A DNA stretch of 64,000 nucleotides from Paracoccaceae bacterium (GCA_030758115.1 JANREX010000060.1:124001-188000); one strand, 5' to 3'. Positions 21,021 through 31,582 are shown, numbered from the stretch's first letter. A program made the numbers and translations. Notes: generated from the letters alone by a model not told the origin.

Positions 21021-21518
21021 TCAGATGCATTTGAAATAGTCGAAAGGTTCCAGACAGCTGCGGCAGCGATAATGCGCCTTGCAAGCCGTGGATCCGAACT
21101 CGCTCAGCTTTTCGGTGTCGGTGCTGCCGCATTTCGGGCAGGTCACAGCCACGTCACCGAACAGCGACCGGATCGAGCCCGAGGCTTTGACGGGCGGCGC
21201 GATACCATATTCCCGCAGCTTCTCGCGTCCCTCCTCGGTGATCCAGTCTGTGGTCCAGGGCGGGCTCAGAACACGCTCGATCCGGGCTTCGAAACCGGCG
21301 TCGCGCAGCGCCGCCTCGACCGCCAGTTCGATCGCCAGCACGGCCGGGCAGCCCGAATAGGTCGGCGTGACGCCGGCCACGGCCACGCCGTTTTCGACCC
21401 TGACCCAGCGCAAGATACCAAGATCCGCCACTGTCACGCAGGGCACCTCGGGGTCTGGAACGGCTGCTGCCGCTTCCCAGGCCGCTTCGGCGCTGCCCTG
21501 CCGACAGACAGTCACCAC
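21021..21518 (-). CDS. paaD: phenylacetyl-CoA 1,2-epoxidase subunit PaaD
   Basis: DPEVPCVTVADLGILRWV, C-terminal CPKCGSTDTEKLSEFGSTACKAHYRC zinc-binding tail. Confidence 0.95.
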   Translation of the reverse strand: MVTVCRQGSAEAAWEAAAAVPDPEVPCVTVADLGILRWVRVENGVAVAGVTPTYSGCPAVLAIELAVEAALRDAGFEARIERVLSPPWTTDWITEEGREKLREYGIAPPVKASGSIRSLFGDVAVTCPKCGSTDTEKLSEFGSTACKAHYRCRSCLEPFDYFKCI

Positions 21519-22261
21519 CGCGCCCCCGGATGGGCGCGGTGAACGACCTGCATCTCGGCCAGCAGATGACCAAGCGTCTCGTTATGGATGCCTTGCCGTC
21601 CGCCGCGCTGCGCATAGGCAGCCTTGGGTTGCTCCAGCAGCGCTTCGGCAAAGACCTCGGACACGGTCCGTTCCCATGTCGCGCGCAGATCGGCGCGTAC
21701 AGGCAGAACGCCAGCGGCTTCCGCATCGCGCGCGGCATCGGAACTGTCGAACAGCTCATCCACGTAGATGTGCAGCGCCTCGACAGCATCGCGCATCCGC
21801 GCGGCGCTTTCCTCGGTTCCGTCACCCAAGCGGATCACCCATTCGCCTGCATGGCGGATGTGATAGGCCATTTCCTTTTCGGCCTTGCCCGCGACGCCGC
21901 GGACAGTCTCGTCCGTGCTGTTCAGGGCCGCCAGCCAATAGGGACGCATGAAGGCGGCAAAATAGAACTGCCGCAGCATGGTATGCGCGAAATCCTCGTT
22001 TGGACGTTCCACCAGCAGGCAGTTGCGATATTCCCGCTCGTCACGCAGATAGGCCAGATCGTCCTCGGACCTTCCCTTGCCTTCCAGCTTGCCCGCGTGA
22101 TCATAAAGCGTGCGCGCGGTGCCGATCAGGTCCAGCCCCATGTTGGGCATGGCCAGATCCTCTTCCAGCATCGGCGCATGACCGCACCATTCGCTGATCC
22201 GGTGGCCCAGCACCAGGTGATCATCCGCCAGTTCCAGCAGCGCTTCCCAGACAGCCATCAC
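21512..22261 (-). CDS. paaC: phenylacetyl-CoA 1,2-epoxidase subunit PaaC
   Basis: LADDHLVLGHRISEWCGHAPMLEEDLAMPNMGLDLIGTARTLYDHAG. Confidence 0.95.
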   Translation of the reverse strand: MMAVWEALLELADDHLVLGHRISEWCGHAPMLEEDLAMPNMGLDLIGTARTLYDHAGKLEGKGRSEDDLAYLRDEREYRNCLLVERPNEDFAHTMLRQFYFAAFMRPYWLAALNSTDETVRGVAGKAEKEMAYHIRHAGEWVIRLGDGTEESAARMRDAVEALHIYVDELFDSSDAARDAEAAGVLPVRADLRATWERTVSEVFAEALLEQPKAAYAQRGGRQGIHNETLGHLLAEMQVVHRAHPGARW

Positions 22262-22542
22262 ATATGCCCCACGTCTTCGGGAATCTCGTAGAAGGTCGGG
22301 TGGCGATAGATCTTGTCGGCCGTCGGCTCGAAGTTCTCGGCTGTCTGGTCGGGATCGGATGCCGTGATCGCCGCCGAAGGGACGACCCAGATCGAATTGC
22401 CCTCGCCACGCCGCGTGTAGACATCGCGCGCCGATTGCAGGGCCATCACCTCATCCGCGGCGTGCAGGCTGCCGACATGTTTGTGCGCCAGACCATTGCG
22501 CGGACGGATGAACACTTCCCAAAGCGGTATCGTCGCGGTCAT
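22258..22542 (-). CDS. paaB: phenylacetyl-CoA 1,2-epoxidase subunit PaaB
   Basis: PLWEVFIRPRNGLAHKHVGSLHAAD; start at 22542 preferred (AAGGAG RBS) over ORF start 22557. Confidence 0.94.
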   Translation of the reverse strand: MTATIPLWEVFIRPRNGLAHKHVGSLHAADEVMALQSARDVYTRRGEGNSIWVVPSAAITASDPDQTAENFEPTADKIYRHPTFYEIPEDVGHM

Positions 22543-22550
22543 CGCCTTCT

Positions 22551-22599
22551 CCTTCATTGTTCTGAAAATACTCCGGGGGTCCGGGGGCAGCGCCCCCGG
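22551..22599. repeat. intergenic element copy B (box + GC hairpin)
   Basis: CCTTCATTGTTCTGAAAATACTC, then CCGGGGGC-AGC-GCCCCCGG. Confidence 0.65.
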
Positions 22600-22611
22600 C
22601 CTGACCAGCGG

Positions 22612-23595
22612 TTACTCGGCCGCGATCTTGCGGGCGCGGCGTTTCTCGGCGTGGGCCAAGGCTGCTTCGCGCACCCAGGCCCCATCATCCCAAGCCTTCT
22701 TGCGCGCCTTGATCCGGTCCTTCGCCATCGGGCCATGCCCCTTGACCACGCGCCAGAACTCGTCCCAGTCGATGGGGCCGTGATCATAACCGCCCTTGTC
22801 CTCGTTCCACTTGAGGTCGGGGTCAGGGATTGTCAGGCCCAGGTATTCGGCCTGTGGCACGGTGGCGTCGATGAACTTCTGACGCAACTCGTCATTGGTG
22901 AAGCGCTTGATCTTCCAGGCCATCGACTGGTCGGAATGCTGGCTGTCCGCATCATGCGGGCCGAACATCATCAGCGAGGGCCACCACCAGCGGTTCAGGC
23001 TGTCCTGGGCCATGGCCTTCTGCTCCGGCGTGCCCTGGGCCAGGGTCATCACGATCTCGTAGCCCTGGCGCTGGTGAAAGCTTTCTTCCTTGCAGACGCG
23101 GATCATCGCGCGGGCATAGGGACCGAAGGAGCAACGGCAGAGCGGGATCTGGTTCATGATCGCCGCACCATCCACCAGCCAGCCGATGGTGCCCATATCG
23201 GCCCAGCTCAGCGTGGGGTAGTTGAAGATCGAGGAATACTTGGCCTTGCCGGACAAAAGCTCCTCGGTCATCTCCTCGCGGCTGACGCCCAGGGTCTCGG
23301 CCGCGGAGTAAAGGTAAAGGCCGTGCCCGCCTTCGTCCTGCACCTTTGCCAGAAGGGCCGCCTTGCGCCGCAGGCTGGGCGCACGGGTGATCCAGTTGCC
23401 TTCCGGCAGCATGCCGACGATCTCTGAATGCGCGTGCTGGCCGATCTGGCGGATCAGCGTCCGGCGATAGCCTTCCGGCATCTCGTCCTTGGGTTCGATC
23501 TTTTCCTCGGCATCGATCCGCTTCTGAAAGCGGGCCAGAAATTCGGGTGTTTCCTCGGTCCGGCCGTCGGCCCCGATCAGTCCTTGTGAGTACAT
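22612..23595 (-). CDS. paaA: phenylacetyl-CoA 1,2-epoxidase subunit PaaA
   Basis: [37 protein letters not shown]; first gene of operon. Confidence 0.96.
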   Translation of the reverse strand: MYSQGLIGADGRTEETPEFLARFQKRIDAEEKIEPKDEMPEGYRRTLIRQIGQHAHSEIVGMLPEGNWITRAPSLRRKAALLAKVQDEGGHGLYLYSAAETLGVSREEMTEELLSGKAKYSSIFNYPTLSWADMGTIGWLVDGAAIMNQIPLCRCSFGPYARAMIRVCKEESFHQRQGYEIVMTLAQGTPEQKAMAQDSLNRWWWPSLMMFGPHDADSQHSDQSMAWKIKRFTNDELRQKFIDATVPQAEYLGLTIPDPDLKWNEDKGGYDHGPIDWDEFWRVVKGHGPMAKDRIKARKKAWDDGAWVREAALAHAEKRRARKIAAE

Positions 23596-23628
23596 GGAAG
23601 ACTCCTCCGTTCGCTTCACATGTTATAA

Positions 23629-23664
23629 GTTACAAAAATCGAATCTCAAAGCATTTTTTGTAAC
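23629..23664. promoter_or_regulatory. inverted repeat in divergent paaA / SDR promoter region (candidate operator)
   Basis: GTTACAAAAA - 16 nt - TTTTTGTAAC, perfect 10-bp arms. Confidence 0.55.
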
Positions 23665-23711
23665 ACATCTTCCCTATTGCTTTCCGTTGGGGCCAGACAC
23701 ATCTATCGCGC

Positions 23712-24569
23712 ATGGGAAACACACTTTTGTCCTTTGGTCATGGTTACTCGGCCCGCGCGCTGGCAAGGCGGTTGCTGCCGCAAGGCTGGACCGTGTTGGG
23801 CACGACCCGGAACCCGGACAAGGCGCGGGCGTTGAAGGCCGAAGGCATCACCCCGATTCTCTGGCCGGATGGCGATCTGCGCGGCGCGCTGTCCAAAGCC
23901 AGCCATATCCTATGCTCCGCCGGACCCGAGGCTGACGGCGATCCGGTTCTTGCCCTTTTGCGCGATCAGATCGCGCGGGCCGCACCCCGGCTGGAATGGG
24001 TCGGCTATCTGTCCACTACAGGTGTCTACGGCGATCATCAGGGGGGTTGGGTGGATGAGGATACGCCACTGACCCCTTCGACGCGGCGAGGCGGGATGCG
24101 GGTGGAGGCCGAACAGGCCTGGCAGTCGCTGCCCGGATTGCCGCTGCACATCTTTCGTCTTGCCGGGATTTACGGACCGGGCCGCGGTCCTTTCGAAAAG
24201 GTCCGCAATGGAACCGCGCGGCGGATCATCAAGCCCGGCCAGGTCTTCAGCCGCATCCATGTCGACGATATCGCGCAGGTACTAGAGGCCTCGATCCACC
24301 GGCCGCGTCCGGGTGCGATCTACAACCTGTGCGACGATGATCCCGCCCCTCCGCAGGATGTGATCGGTCATGCGGCCGAACTTCTGGGACTTCCCTTGCC
24401 GCCCGAAGTCCCTTTCGATCAGGCCGATCTGACCCCGATGGCGCGCAGCTTCTACGCGGAAAGCAAGCGGGTCAGAAATGACCTGATCAAGACCGAACTG
24501 GGCGTGAAACTGCTGCATCCCGATTACCGTCACGGGCTGCGCGCCCTTCTGGCAGGAGAGACAGCGTGA
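23712..24569 (+). CDS. SDR/NAD-dependent epimerase-like protein (YeeZ-like)
   Basis: LLSFGHGYSARALARRLLPQGW Rossmann start; YLSTTGVYGDHQGGWVDE. Confidence 0.83.
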   Translation: MGNTLLSFGHGYSARALARRLLPQGWTVLGTTRNPDKARALKAEGITPILWPDGDLRGALSKASHILCSAGPEADGDPVLALLRDQIARAAPRLEWVGYLSTTGVYGDHQGGWVDEDTPLTPSTRRGGMRVEAEQAWQSLPGLPLHIFRLAGIYGPGRGPFEKVRNGTARRIIKPGQVFSRIHVDDIAQVLEASIHRPRPGAIYNLCDDDPAPPQDVIGHAAELLGLPLPPEVPFDQADLTPMARSFYAESKRVRNDLIKTELGVKLLHPDYRHGLRALLAGETA

Positions 24570-25198
24570 CACTCGATGTGCGCTTCCAGGGCCTCATCAA
24601 GTCGCCCGAACCGGAAATCCCTCCGACCCTGACCACATTGCTTGCAGCCATCAGACCGTCAGAGGGCGAGGATACCGTCAGCCTGCGCGATATCCTGTCG
24701 CGCATCGGGACACGGTCCTTCGCCGCGACACTGCTGGTGCTGGGATTGCTGATGGTCTCGCCGCTTTCGGCGATCCCTTTTCTGCCCTCGCTGGTGGCGG
24801 TCGTGATCCTGCTGATCGCAGGTCAGGCCGTGATGGGGCGGCATCACCTCTGGCTGCCCGATGCCATCATGCGGCGCCGCATTTCGGCGTCCAGGCTGGT
24901 GCGGGCGCTTGACAGCCTGGAAAGACCCGCCGCCTGGATCGATGCGCATCGCAGCGGGCGCTGGATGGCATTGACCCGGCAGCCGATCTCTCTGCTCGCC
25001 TATCTTGTCATCATTGCCGTGGCATTGACCTGGCCGCCGCTGTCGCTTGTGCCATTCTCGACAACGCTCAGCGCCGTGGGGCTGTCGCTTCTGGCGGCGG
25101 GACAGACACTGCGGGACGGTATCTTCGTGATGCTGGGATACACCTACCTGGGATTGCTGGTGACCGGGGTCAGCGTGGCCCTGGCGCGGGTGTTCTGA
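24566..25198 (+). CDS. ExoD-family exopolysaccharide synthesis protein
   Basis: ATLLVLGLLMVSPLSAIPFLPS...GRHHLWLPDAIMRRRIS. Confidence 0.85.
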   Translation: MTLDVRFQGLIKSPEPEIPPTLTTLLAAIRPSEGEDTVSLRDILSRIGTRSFAATLLVLGLLMVSPLSAIPFLPSLVAVVILLIAGQAVMGRHHLWLPDAIMRRRISASRLVRALDSLERPAAWIDAHRSGRWMALTRQPISLLAYLVIIAVALTWPPLSLVPFSTTLSAVGLSLLAAGQTLRDGIFVMLGYTYLGLLVTGVSVALARVF

Positions 25199-25207
25199 CA
25201 GGCCGGT

Positions 25208-27133
25208 CTATCCGCGCCGCGCCAGAACCTCGACCCCGAGGACCTCAAGCACCTTGGCTTCGATATCCGCCGCATTCAGACCGGCCGTCGCATACATGTC
25301 CTCGGGACTGGAGTGATCGATGAAGGTATCGGGCAGCACCATGGACCGGAACCGCAACCCGCGATCAAAGACGCCCTCATCGGACAGAAGCTGCGCCACA
25401 TGGCTGCCGAAACCGCCAACAGCACCTTCTTCGATGGTGATCAGCGCCTCGTGATCCGCGGCCAGAGCCAGGATCAGGTCGCGGTCCAGCGGCTTTGCAA
25501 AGCGGGCATCGGCCACGGTGGGGGTGATGCCGCGCGCCGAAAGCGCCTCGCATGCGGTCATGACCTCGGACAGGCGGGTGCCGAACGACAGGATCGCGAC
25601 GCGCGCGCCCTGCCGGATCATCCGGCCTTTGCCGATCTCCAGCAGCTCACCGCGTTCGGGCATCTCGACGCCAGTCCCTTCACCACGCGGGAAGCGGAAA
25701 GCGATGGGGCCGTCATCATGGGCTGCCGCAGTCGCAACCATATGCACCAATTCGGCCTCGTCCGCCGCCGCCATCACGACGAAACCGGGCAGGTTCGCCA
25801 GGAACGCGACGTCGAAGGCACCGGCATGGGTTGCTCCGTCGGCACCCACCAGACCCGCGCGGTCGATGGCGAAACGGACCGGCAGGCGCTGGATCGCGAC
25901 GTCATGCACGACCTGGTCATACCCGCGTTGCAGGAAGGTGGAATACATCGCACAGAATGGCCGCATACCGCCTGCCGCCAGCGCGGCCGAAAAGGTGACG
26001 CCATGCTGTTCGGCAATCCCCACGTCAAAGCAGCGCGATGGGTAACGCTCGGCAAAAAGGTTCAAGCCGGTGCCATCGGGCATGGCCGCCGTTACCGCAC
26101 AGATCCGGCTGTCGCGGGCGGCTTCGTCCAGCAGCGCACGCGCGAACACCGATGTATAGCTGGGCGCATTTGACGGGGCCTTTTTCTGCACGCCGGTCAA
26201 CACGTCGAACTTGGCGGTGGCGTGCCCCTTGTCACGCGCGGATTCGGCCGGGGCATAGCCCTTGCCCTTCTTGGTGATCACATGGATCAGCATCGGGCCG
26301 GTGGCACGCGCCTTGACGGTGCGCAGCACCGGCAGAAGCTGGTCAAGATCATGCCCGTCGATCGGCCCCAGATAGGAAAAGCCCAGCGCCTCGAACAGGG
26401 TGCCACCTACGGTCAGACCTTTCAGAAGGTCCCGCGCCCGTTTTGCGCCCTCGCGGAAGGGTGGCGGCAGCAGGCTGACCGCGCCCTTGGCCGCGGCCTT
26501 GAATTCCTGGAACGGCTCGCCTGCATAAAGACGGCTGAGATAGGATGAAAGCGCCCCCACGGGCGGGGCGATCGACATCTCGTTGTCATTGAGGATCACG
26601 AACAGCCGCTTTTTCAAGTGACCCGCGTTGTTCATCGCCTCGAAGGCCATGCCGGCCGACATCGACCCGTCACCAATCACCGCGATCGCGTCGCCAAGCC
26701 CGGATTCGATGCTGCCCCCCAGATCGCGCGCCACGGCAAAACCCAGCGCGGCACTGATCGAGGTCGAGCTATGCGCCGCCCCGAACGGGTCGTAGGGCGA
26801 CTCGGATCGCTTGGTAAAGCCGCTCAACCCGTCTTTCTGACGCAGGGTGCGGATACGCTCGCGCCGGCCGGTCAGGATCTTGTGCGGGTAGCATTGATGC
26901 CCGACATCCCAGATCAGCTTGTCGCGCGGGGTGTCGAAGACCGCATGCAGCGCCACGGTCAGTTCCACAACGCCCAGCCCTGCCCCCAGATGGCCACCCG
27001 TCACGGATACGGCCGAGATCGTCTCGGCGCGCAGTTCCTGCGCCACCTGGTGCAATTCCTCGTCCGAAAAACGTTTCAGATCGGATGGCAGGTGAACCTG
27101 GTCCAGCAAGGGGGTTTGGGGTCTGTCGGTCAT
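25208..27133 (-). CDS. dxs: 1-deoxy-D-xylulose-5-phosphate synthase
   Basis: [50 protein letters not shown] at 27133. Confidence 0.97.
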   Translation of the reverse strand: MTDRPQTPLLDQVHLPSDLKRFSDEELHQVAQELRAETISAVSVTGGHLGAGLGVVELTVALHAVFDTPRDKLIWDVGHQCYPHKILTGRRERIRTLRQKDGLSGFTKRSESPYDPFGAAHSSTSISAALGFAVARDLGGSIESGLGDAIAVIGDGSMSAGMAFEAMNNAGHLKKRLFVILNDNEMSIAPPVGALSSYLSRLYAGEPFQEFKAAAKGAVSLLPPPFREGAKRARDLLKGLTVGGTLFEALGFSYLGPIDGHDLDQLLPVLRTVKARATGPMLIHVITKKGKGYAPAESARDKGHATAKFDVLTGVQKKAPSNAPSYTSVFARALLDEAARDSRICAVTAAMPDGTGLNLFAERYPSRCFDVGIAEQHGVTFSAALAAGGMRPFCAMYSTFLQRGYDQVVHDVAIQRLPVRFAIDRAGLVGADGATHAGAFDVAFLANLPGFVVMAAADEAELVHMVATAAAHDDGPIAFRFPRGEGTGVEMPERGELLEIGKGRMIRQGARVAILSFGTRLSEVMTACEALSARGITPTVADARFAKPLDRDLILALAADHEALITIEEGAVGGFGSHVAQLLSDEGVFDRGLRFRSMVLPDTFIDHSSPEDMYATAGLNAADIEAKVLEVLGVEVLARRG

Positions 27134-27161
27134 CGTTGACCCCTCCGGGGGTTCTGTCGTC

Positions 27162-28028
27162 TCAATTATCGCGCGAGATAACGAAGCGCGCCGCATCCCG
27201 CAAGTTTTCCGCAGCCCCGCCATAGACAGATAGCGCGTCGCAGGCATCCTGCACCAATGCCTCGGCGCGGCGTTTCGCCCCGTCCAGACCAAGATGGCTG
27301 ACGAATGTGGCCTTGCCGGCCTCTGCATCCTTCTGAAGGCGCTTTCCGGCGGCGGCCTCGTCCCCGGTCACATCAAGGATGTCGTCCGCGATCTGAAAGG
27401 CAAGGCCAAGCGCTTGCGCATAGGTGCGCAGGGGCCCCACATCAGCCCGCGCCATGACGGGGCCGACCATGGCCGACCACCGGATCAAGGCACCGGTCTT
27501 GCCGTTCTGCAGCGCGATGATCTGATCAAGGCTCAGAGGCTGGTCCGCAGTTTCCGCGGCAATGTCGAGGGCCTGCCCAAGAACCATTCCCTGGGCCCCG
27601 GCCGCCTGCGCCATGCTCAGCACCAGATCGGCGCGCACGGCAGGATCGGTGTGACACTGCGGATGCGCAAGGCATTCAAAGGCCAGCGTCTGCAGCGCAT
27701 CTCCGGTCAGAACGGCGGTTCCCTCGTCCCATTTGACATGCACGGTCGGCCGCCCGCGGCGCAAATCATCGTCATCCATGCAAGGCAGGTCATCATGCAC
27801 AAGGCTGTAGGCATGGATCATCTCGATCGCGGCGGCGGGCCAGATGGCATGAGCCGGATCGACCGCATGCAGGCGCGCGCCTTCCATCACCAGAAAGGCC
27901 CGCAGACGCTTGCCGCCCTGACAGGTATAGCGCATCGCGTCGGCGATCGGCCCTTCAAGCGGGGCCATCACGGCATCCAGATGCGCCTGCACCTGCACTG
28001 CCACCTCTTGCAGTCGAACTTGAAACAC
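27162..28028 (-). CDS. ispA: polyprenyl synthetase (farnesyl diphosphate synthase)
   Basis: [14 protein letters not shown] and [12 protein letters not shown] aspartate-rich motifs; next to dxs/xseB. Confidence 0.94.
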   Translation of the reverse strand: MFQVRLQEVAVQVQAHLDAVMAPLEGPIADAMRYTCQGGKRLRAFLVMEGARLHAVDPAHAIWPAAAIEMIHAYSLVHDDLPCMDDDDLRRGRPTVHVKWDEGTAVLTGDALQTLAFECLAHPQCHTDPAVRADLVLSMAQAAGAQGMVLGQALDIAAETADQPLSLDQIIALQNGKTGALIRWSAMVGPVMARADVGPLRTYAQALGLAFQIADDILDVTGDEAAAGKRLQKDAEAGKATFVSHLGLDGAKRRAEALVQDACDALSVYGGAAENLRDAARFVISRDN

Positions 28029-28271
28029 TTAGAGGCCTTCGACCGTTTTCAGGCCGGCGGGCTGGCCCTCGCCATCCAGGGTGATGGCGGCCACCTTCTC
28101 CTCGGCTTCCTTCAGCTTGGCCTCGCAGCGTTTCTTCAACTCGGCACCGCGTTCATAAAGGCGGATCGACTCGTCCAGCGCCACATCGCCACGTTCCAGC
28201 TGGCTGACCACGCCCTCCAGCTCTTTCATCGCCTCTTCAAAACTCAGGTCGGCTACGGGCCTGTCGGTCAT
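28029..28271 (-). CDS. xseB: exodeoxyribonuclease VII small subunit
   Basis: LSFEEAMKELEGVVSQLERGDVALDESIRLYERGAELKKRCEAKLKEAEEKV. Confidence 0.96.
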   Translation of the reverse strand: MTDRPVADLSFEEAMKELEGVVSQLERGDVALDESIRLYERGAELKKRCEAKLKEAEEKVAAITLDGEGQPAGLKTVEGL

Positions 28272-29203
28272 GCGCTTCTCTCCATCAACACATCCACATG
28301 CGCGGCAACCGAAGCCGCGAGCGCGTCCAGATCATAGCCACCCTCCAGCACCGACACAACGCGGCCCTGACACATCTCTTCGGCCAGGTCACACAAGCGG
28401 CCGGTGATCCAGGCAAAATCCTCGGTCCGCCAACGCAGTTGTGCCAGGGGATCCGCCAGATGGGCGTCAAAACCGGCCGAGACCAGGATCAGTTCGGGCT
28501 TGAGCGCGGAGAGGATCGGAAAGACGCGCCCCTCATAGGCGGCGCGCATCGTGGCACCGCCGCTATCCGGCTCCAGCGGAATGTTGAAGATCGTGTCATG
28601 GGCGCCGCGCTCGGATTCGGCACCTGTGCCGGGCCAGAGCGGCGACTGATGCGAAGAAAAGAAGACCGCGCGCGGCTCCTCCCACAACAGGTCCTGCGTT
28701 CCATTGCCGTGGTGCACATCGAAATCGACCACGGCGACCCGTGCGAGGCCGTGATGATCAAGCGCATGTTTGGCGGCGATCGCCACCGTACCAAACAGGC
28801 AGAACCCCATCGGCGTCTCACGCTCGGCATGATGACCGGGCGGGCGGGCGGCCACGAAGGCATTGCCCACATCCCCTGCCATCACGGCATCGACAGCCGC
28901 AATCGCGCCGCCGACCGCCCGGCGCGCGGCCTCGACCGATCCGGGTGACATATGTGTATCGGCATCCAGCTGCCGCCAGCCGGTTGCCGGTTCGGCCGCC
29001 ACGATGCGATCGATATGGGACTGTGGATGGCACCGCAGCAGAGCCGCATCATCGGCAAGCGGCGCCTGGAACCGGGCCAGACCGGCAAAACGCTCAGCTG
29101 ACAGAGCGCGCTCCGCATAGGTCAACCGCGCCACCTGCTCGGGATGGCCCGGCGGGGTCACATGCCCCGAAAAGGCGTCATGCGTCCAAAGCCCTGTGGT
29201 CAT
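28268..29203 (-). CDS. histone deacetylase family protein
   Basis: RPPGHHAERETPMGFCLFG, DFDVHHGNGTQDLLW, SAGFDAHLADPLAQL. Confidence 0.94.
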   Translation of the reverse strand: MTTGLWTHDAFSGHVTPPGHPEQVARLTYAERALSAERFAGLARFQAPLADDAALLRCHPQSHIDRIVAAEPATGWRQLDADTHMSPGSVEAARRAVGGAIAAVDAVMAGDVGNAFVAARPPGHHAERETPMGFCLFGTVAIAAKHALDHHGLARVAVVDFDVHHGNGTQDLLWEEPRAVFFSSHQSPLWPGTGAESERGAHDTIFNIPLEPDSGGATMRAAYEGRVFPILSALKPELILVSAGFDAHLADPLAQLRWRTEDFAWITGRLCDLAEEMCQGRVVSVLEGGYDLDALAASVAAHVDVLMERSA

Positions 29204-29216
29204 GCGCCACCTCTTT

Positions 29217-29246
29217 CCTTCATCGTTCCAGAAATACTCAAATTCC
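29217..29246. repeat. intergenic element copy C (box only)
   Basis: CCTTCATCGTTCCAGAAATACTC, 19/23 identical to copy B. Confidence 0.55.
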
Positions 29247-29259
29247 CGGCCCGGCCCAC

Positions 29260-29961
29260 TCAGTCCGGCGCCAGCATGTAGCCCGCACCACGCACCGTCT
29301 GAAGGTAGCGCGGCTGCTTCGGATCCGCCTCGATCTTGCGGCGCAGGCGCGTGATCTGCACATCGACGGCACGTTCCTGCGCCTGATCGCGATCGCGCCC
29401 CAGATCCTCGACCAGTTGAATCCGGCTCAATGGCTCACCGGGGCGGGCCGAGAAGATGCGCATCAGCTGCGCTTCTGTCGCCGTCAGGCGGATCAGGCTG
29501 TCACCCTGCCACATCTCGCCGCGCTCGATATCATAACGCACCGCGCCCATCTGCAGCACCTTGGGTGCCGTGTTCACCGGCGCGGCCTCGGGCATGCGGC
29601 GCAGGATCGCGTTGATCCTGAGCAAGAGTTCCTTGGGCTCGAAGGGCTTTGCCAGATAGTCATCTGCACCAGCCTCCAGCCCGGCGATCCGGTCCGATGT
29701 CTCGCCCTTTGCGGTCAGCAGCAGGATGGGGGTCTGCCGCGTTTCCCGCAGGGCACGGGCCAGGCTGATCCCATCCTCACCCGGCATCATCACGTCCAGC
29801 ACGATCAGGTCGAAGTCCAGCCCCGAAAGAATGCGCCGGGCATGTGCCGCGTCACGCGCAGCCGAAACCATGAAACCGTGCCGCATCAGAAATTTTTGCA
29901 GCAGCCCGCGGATACGCTCGTCATCGTCGACGATCAGCAGATGTGCATCCTGTCGATTCAT
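29260..29961 (-). CDS. petR: OmpR-family response regulator, PetR-like
   Basis: LLIVDDDERIRGLL, LDVMMPGEDG, winged-helix C-terminus; ATGA-coupled to MarR-family gene. Confidence 0.75.
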   Translation of the reverse strand: MNRQDAHLLIVDDDERIRGLLQKFLMRHGFMVSAARDAAHARRILSGLDFDLIVLDVMMPGEDGISLARALRETRQTPILLLTAKGETSDRIAGLEAGADDYLAKPFEPKELLLRINAILRRMPEAAPVNTAPKVLQMGAVRYDIERGEMWQGDSLIRLTATEAQLMRIFSARPGEPLSRIQLVEDLGRDRDQAQERAVDVQITRLRRKIEADPKQPRYLQTVRGAGYMLAPD

Positions 29962-30458
29962 GTGCCGCTATCCCTCAACGCCTGGTACTTGCGACGCAGA
30001 TCGCCATCCATCATCGCCTCCAGAACCTGCCGGAAACCCGCCACGGCCTGTGGTCCCGCAGCGCGGTAGGCAGAGCGCATACGCGCCCTCTGCGCATCGG
30101 AAAGCTTGCGCTCCAGCGCTTCGCCAGCCTCGGTCAGATAGAGGTGACGCTCGCGCTTGTCGGCCTTTCCGACCTTGCTTTCCACCAGCCCGTCCTCGAC
30201 CAGCGTGCGCAGGACCCGGTTCAGCGACTGCTTGGTGACGCCAAGAAGGATCAGCAGGTTGTTCACCGTTGTGCCGGGCGCACGATTGATGAAATGGATC
30301 GCACGGTGATGGGCCCGGCCATAAGCCATGCCTGCCAGGATCCGGTCGGGATCAGCCGTGAAACCACGGTAAGCGAAGAACATCGCCTCGATTCCCTGGC
30401 GTAACTGTTCATCCGTCAGGAACAGCAGAGATTCTCCGCCCGGCGCGTCCGACATCAT
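29958..30458 (-). CDS. petP: MarR-family regulator, PetP-like
   Basis: wHTH NNLLILLGVTKQSLNRVLRTLVEDGLVESKVGKADKRERHLYLTEAG; pairs with petR. Confidence 0.72.
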   Translation of the reverse strand: MMSDAPGGESLLFLTDEQLRQGIEAMFFAYRGFTADPDRILAGMAYGRAHHRAIHFINRAPGTTVNNLLILLGVTKQSLNRVLRTLVEDGLVESKVGKADKRERHLYLTEAGEALERKLSDAQRARMRSAYRAAGPQAVAGFRQVLEAMMDGDLRRKYQALRDSGT

Positions 30459-30605
30459 GCCTTCCCCCTTCGGTTCAGTATGGTATTGTCCCGTTATGCG
30501 CGACAGCCCGTATGGACAGACTGCCTCAGATCAAGGCAGTTTAAGTCAGTCTTGTTGACATTCCAAGATGTAACTGGTAGCGAATCGCAGTTTCCACGCA
30601 ACTTT

Positions 30606-30622
30606 ATGTCCGAACCGGACAT
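30606..30622 (+). promoter_or_regulatory. hairpin plus short T-tract in ilvE leader (candidate attenuator)
   Basis: ATGTCCG-AAC-CGGACAT-TTT, downstream of TTGACA (30555) candidate -35. Confidence 0.35.
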
Positions 30623-30666
30623 TTTGAACGCAATATTCGCAAAGCACGCGAGGCAGGGAGTGACCG

Positions 30667-31533
30667 ATGGCTGCATATGATGACCGCGATGGCAAGATCT
30701 GGATGGATGGCAAGCTGGTAGACTGGCGGTCCGCCAATGTGCACATCCTGACCCATGCCATGCATTACGCCAGCTCGGTCTTCGAGGGCGAGCGCTGCTA
30801 CAACGGCAAAATCTTCAAAAGCCGCGAGCATTCCGAACGTCTGCATTTCTCGGCAAGTTGCCTCGACTTCGAAATCCCTTATTCGGTCGATGAGATCGAG
30901 GCCGCAAAGAAAGCCACGCTTGAGGCGAACGGCCTGACAGACGCCTATGTGCGCCCCGTGGCCTGGCGCGGAGCGGGCGAGGACATGGGCGTGTCCTCGG
31001 CGCGCAATCCTGTCCATCTGGCCATCGCGGTCTGGGGCTGGGGCAACTACTATGGCGATGCCAAGATGAAGGGTGCCAAGCTCGACATCTCGAAGTGGAA
31101 ACGCCCCTCGCCCGAAACCATCCCCGTGCATGCAAAGGCGGCAGGTCTCTACATGATCTGCACCACGTCCAAGCACACCGCCGAGGCCAAGGGCTGCTCG
31201 GATGCGCTGTTCATGGATTATCGCGGCTATGTGGCCGAGGCGACCGGCGCCAACATCTTCTTCGTCAAGGATGGCGAGGTTCATACCCCGCTGGCCGATT
31301 GCTTCCTGAACGGGCTGACACGCCAGACCGTCATCGGGATGCTCAAGGAAAAGGGCATCACCGTGCATGAGCGCCATATCATGCCCGAAGAGATGGAAGG
31401 CTTCCAGCAGTGCTGGCTGACCGGCACCGCCGCAGAAGTGACGCCCGTGGGCCAGATCGGCAGCTATAACTTCGAAGTGGGCGCACTGACCCGTGACATC
31501 GCGGAAAGCTACGAAACGCTGGTCCGCAGCTGA
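30667..31533 (+). CDS. ilvE: branched-chain amino acid aminotransferase
   Basis: Class IV aminotransferase: HAMHYASSVFEGERCYNG, CTTSKHTAEAKGCSDALFMD. Confidence 0.94.
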   Translation: MAAYDDRDGKIWMDGKLVDWRSANVHILTHAMHYASSVFEGERCYNGKIFKSREHSERLHFSASCLDFEIPYSVDEIEAAKKATLEANGLTDAYVRPVAWRGAGEDMGVSSARNPVHLAIAVWGWGNYYGDAKMKGAKLDISKWKRPSPETIPVHAKAAGLYMICTTSKHTAEAKGCSDALFMDYRGYVAEATGANIFFVKDGEVHTPLADCFLNGLTRQTVIGMLKEKGITVHERHIMPEEMEGFQQCWLTGTAAEVTPVGQIGSYNFEVGALTRDIAESYETLVRS

Positions 31534-31554
31534 CCTCCGGATCTGCTCGAAAGG

Positions 31555-31582
31555 AAAGGGGCTGCAACCGCGCAGCCCCTTT
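31555..31582. terminator. bidirectional terminator between ilvE and cobO
   Basis: AAAGGGGCTGC-N6-GCAGCCCCTTT, 11-bp perfect stem. Confidence 0.85.
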
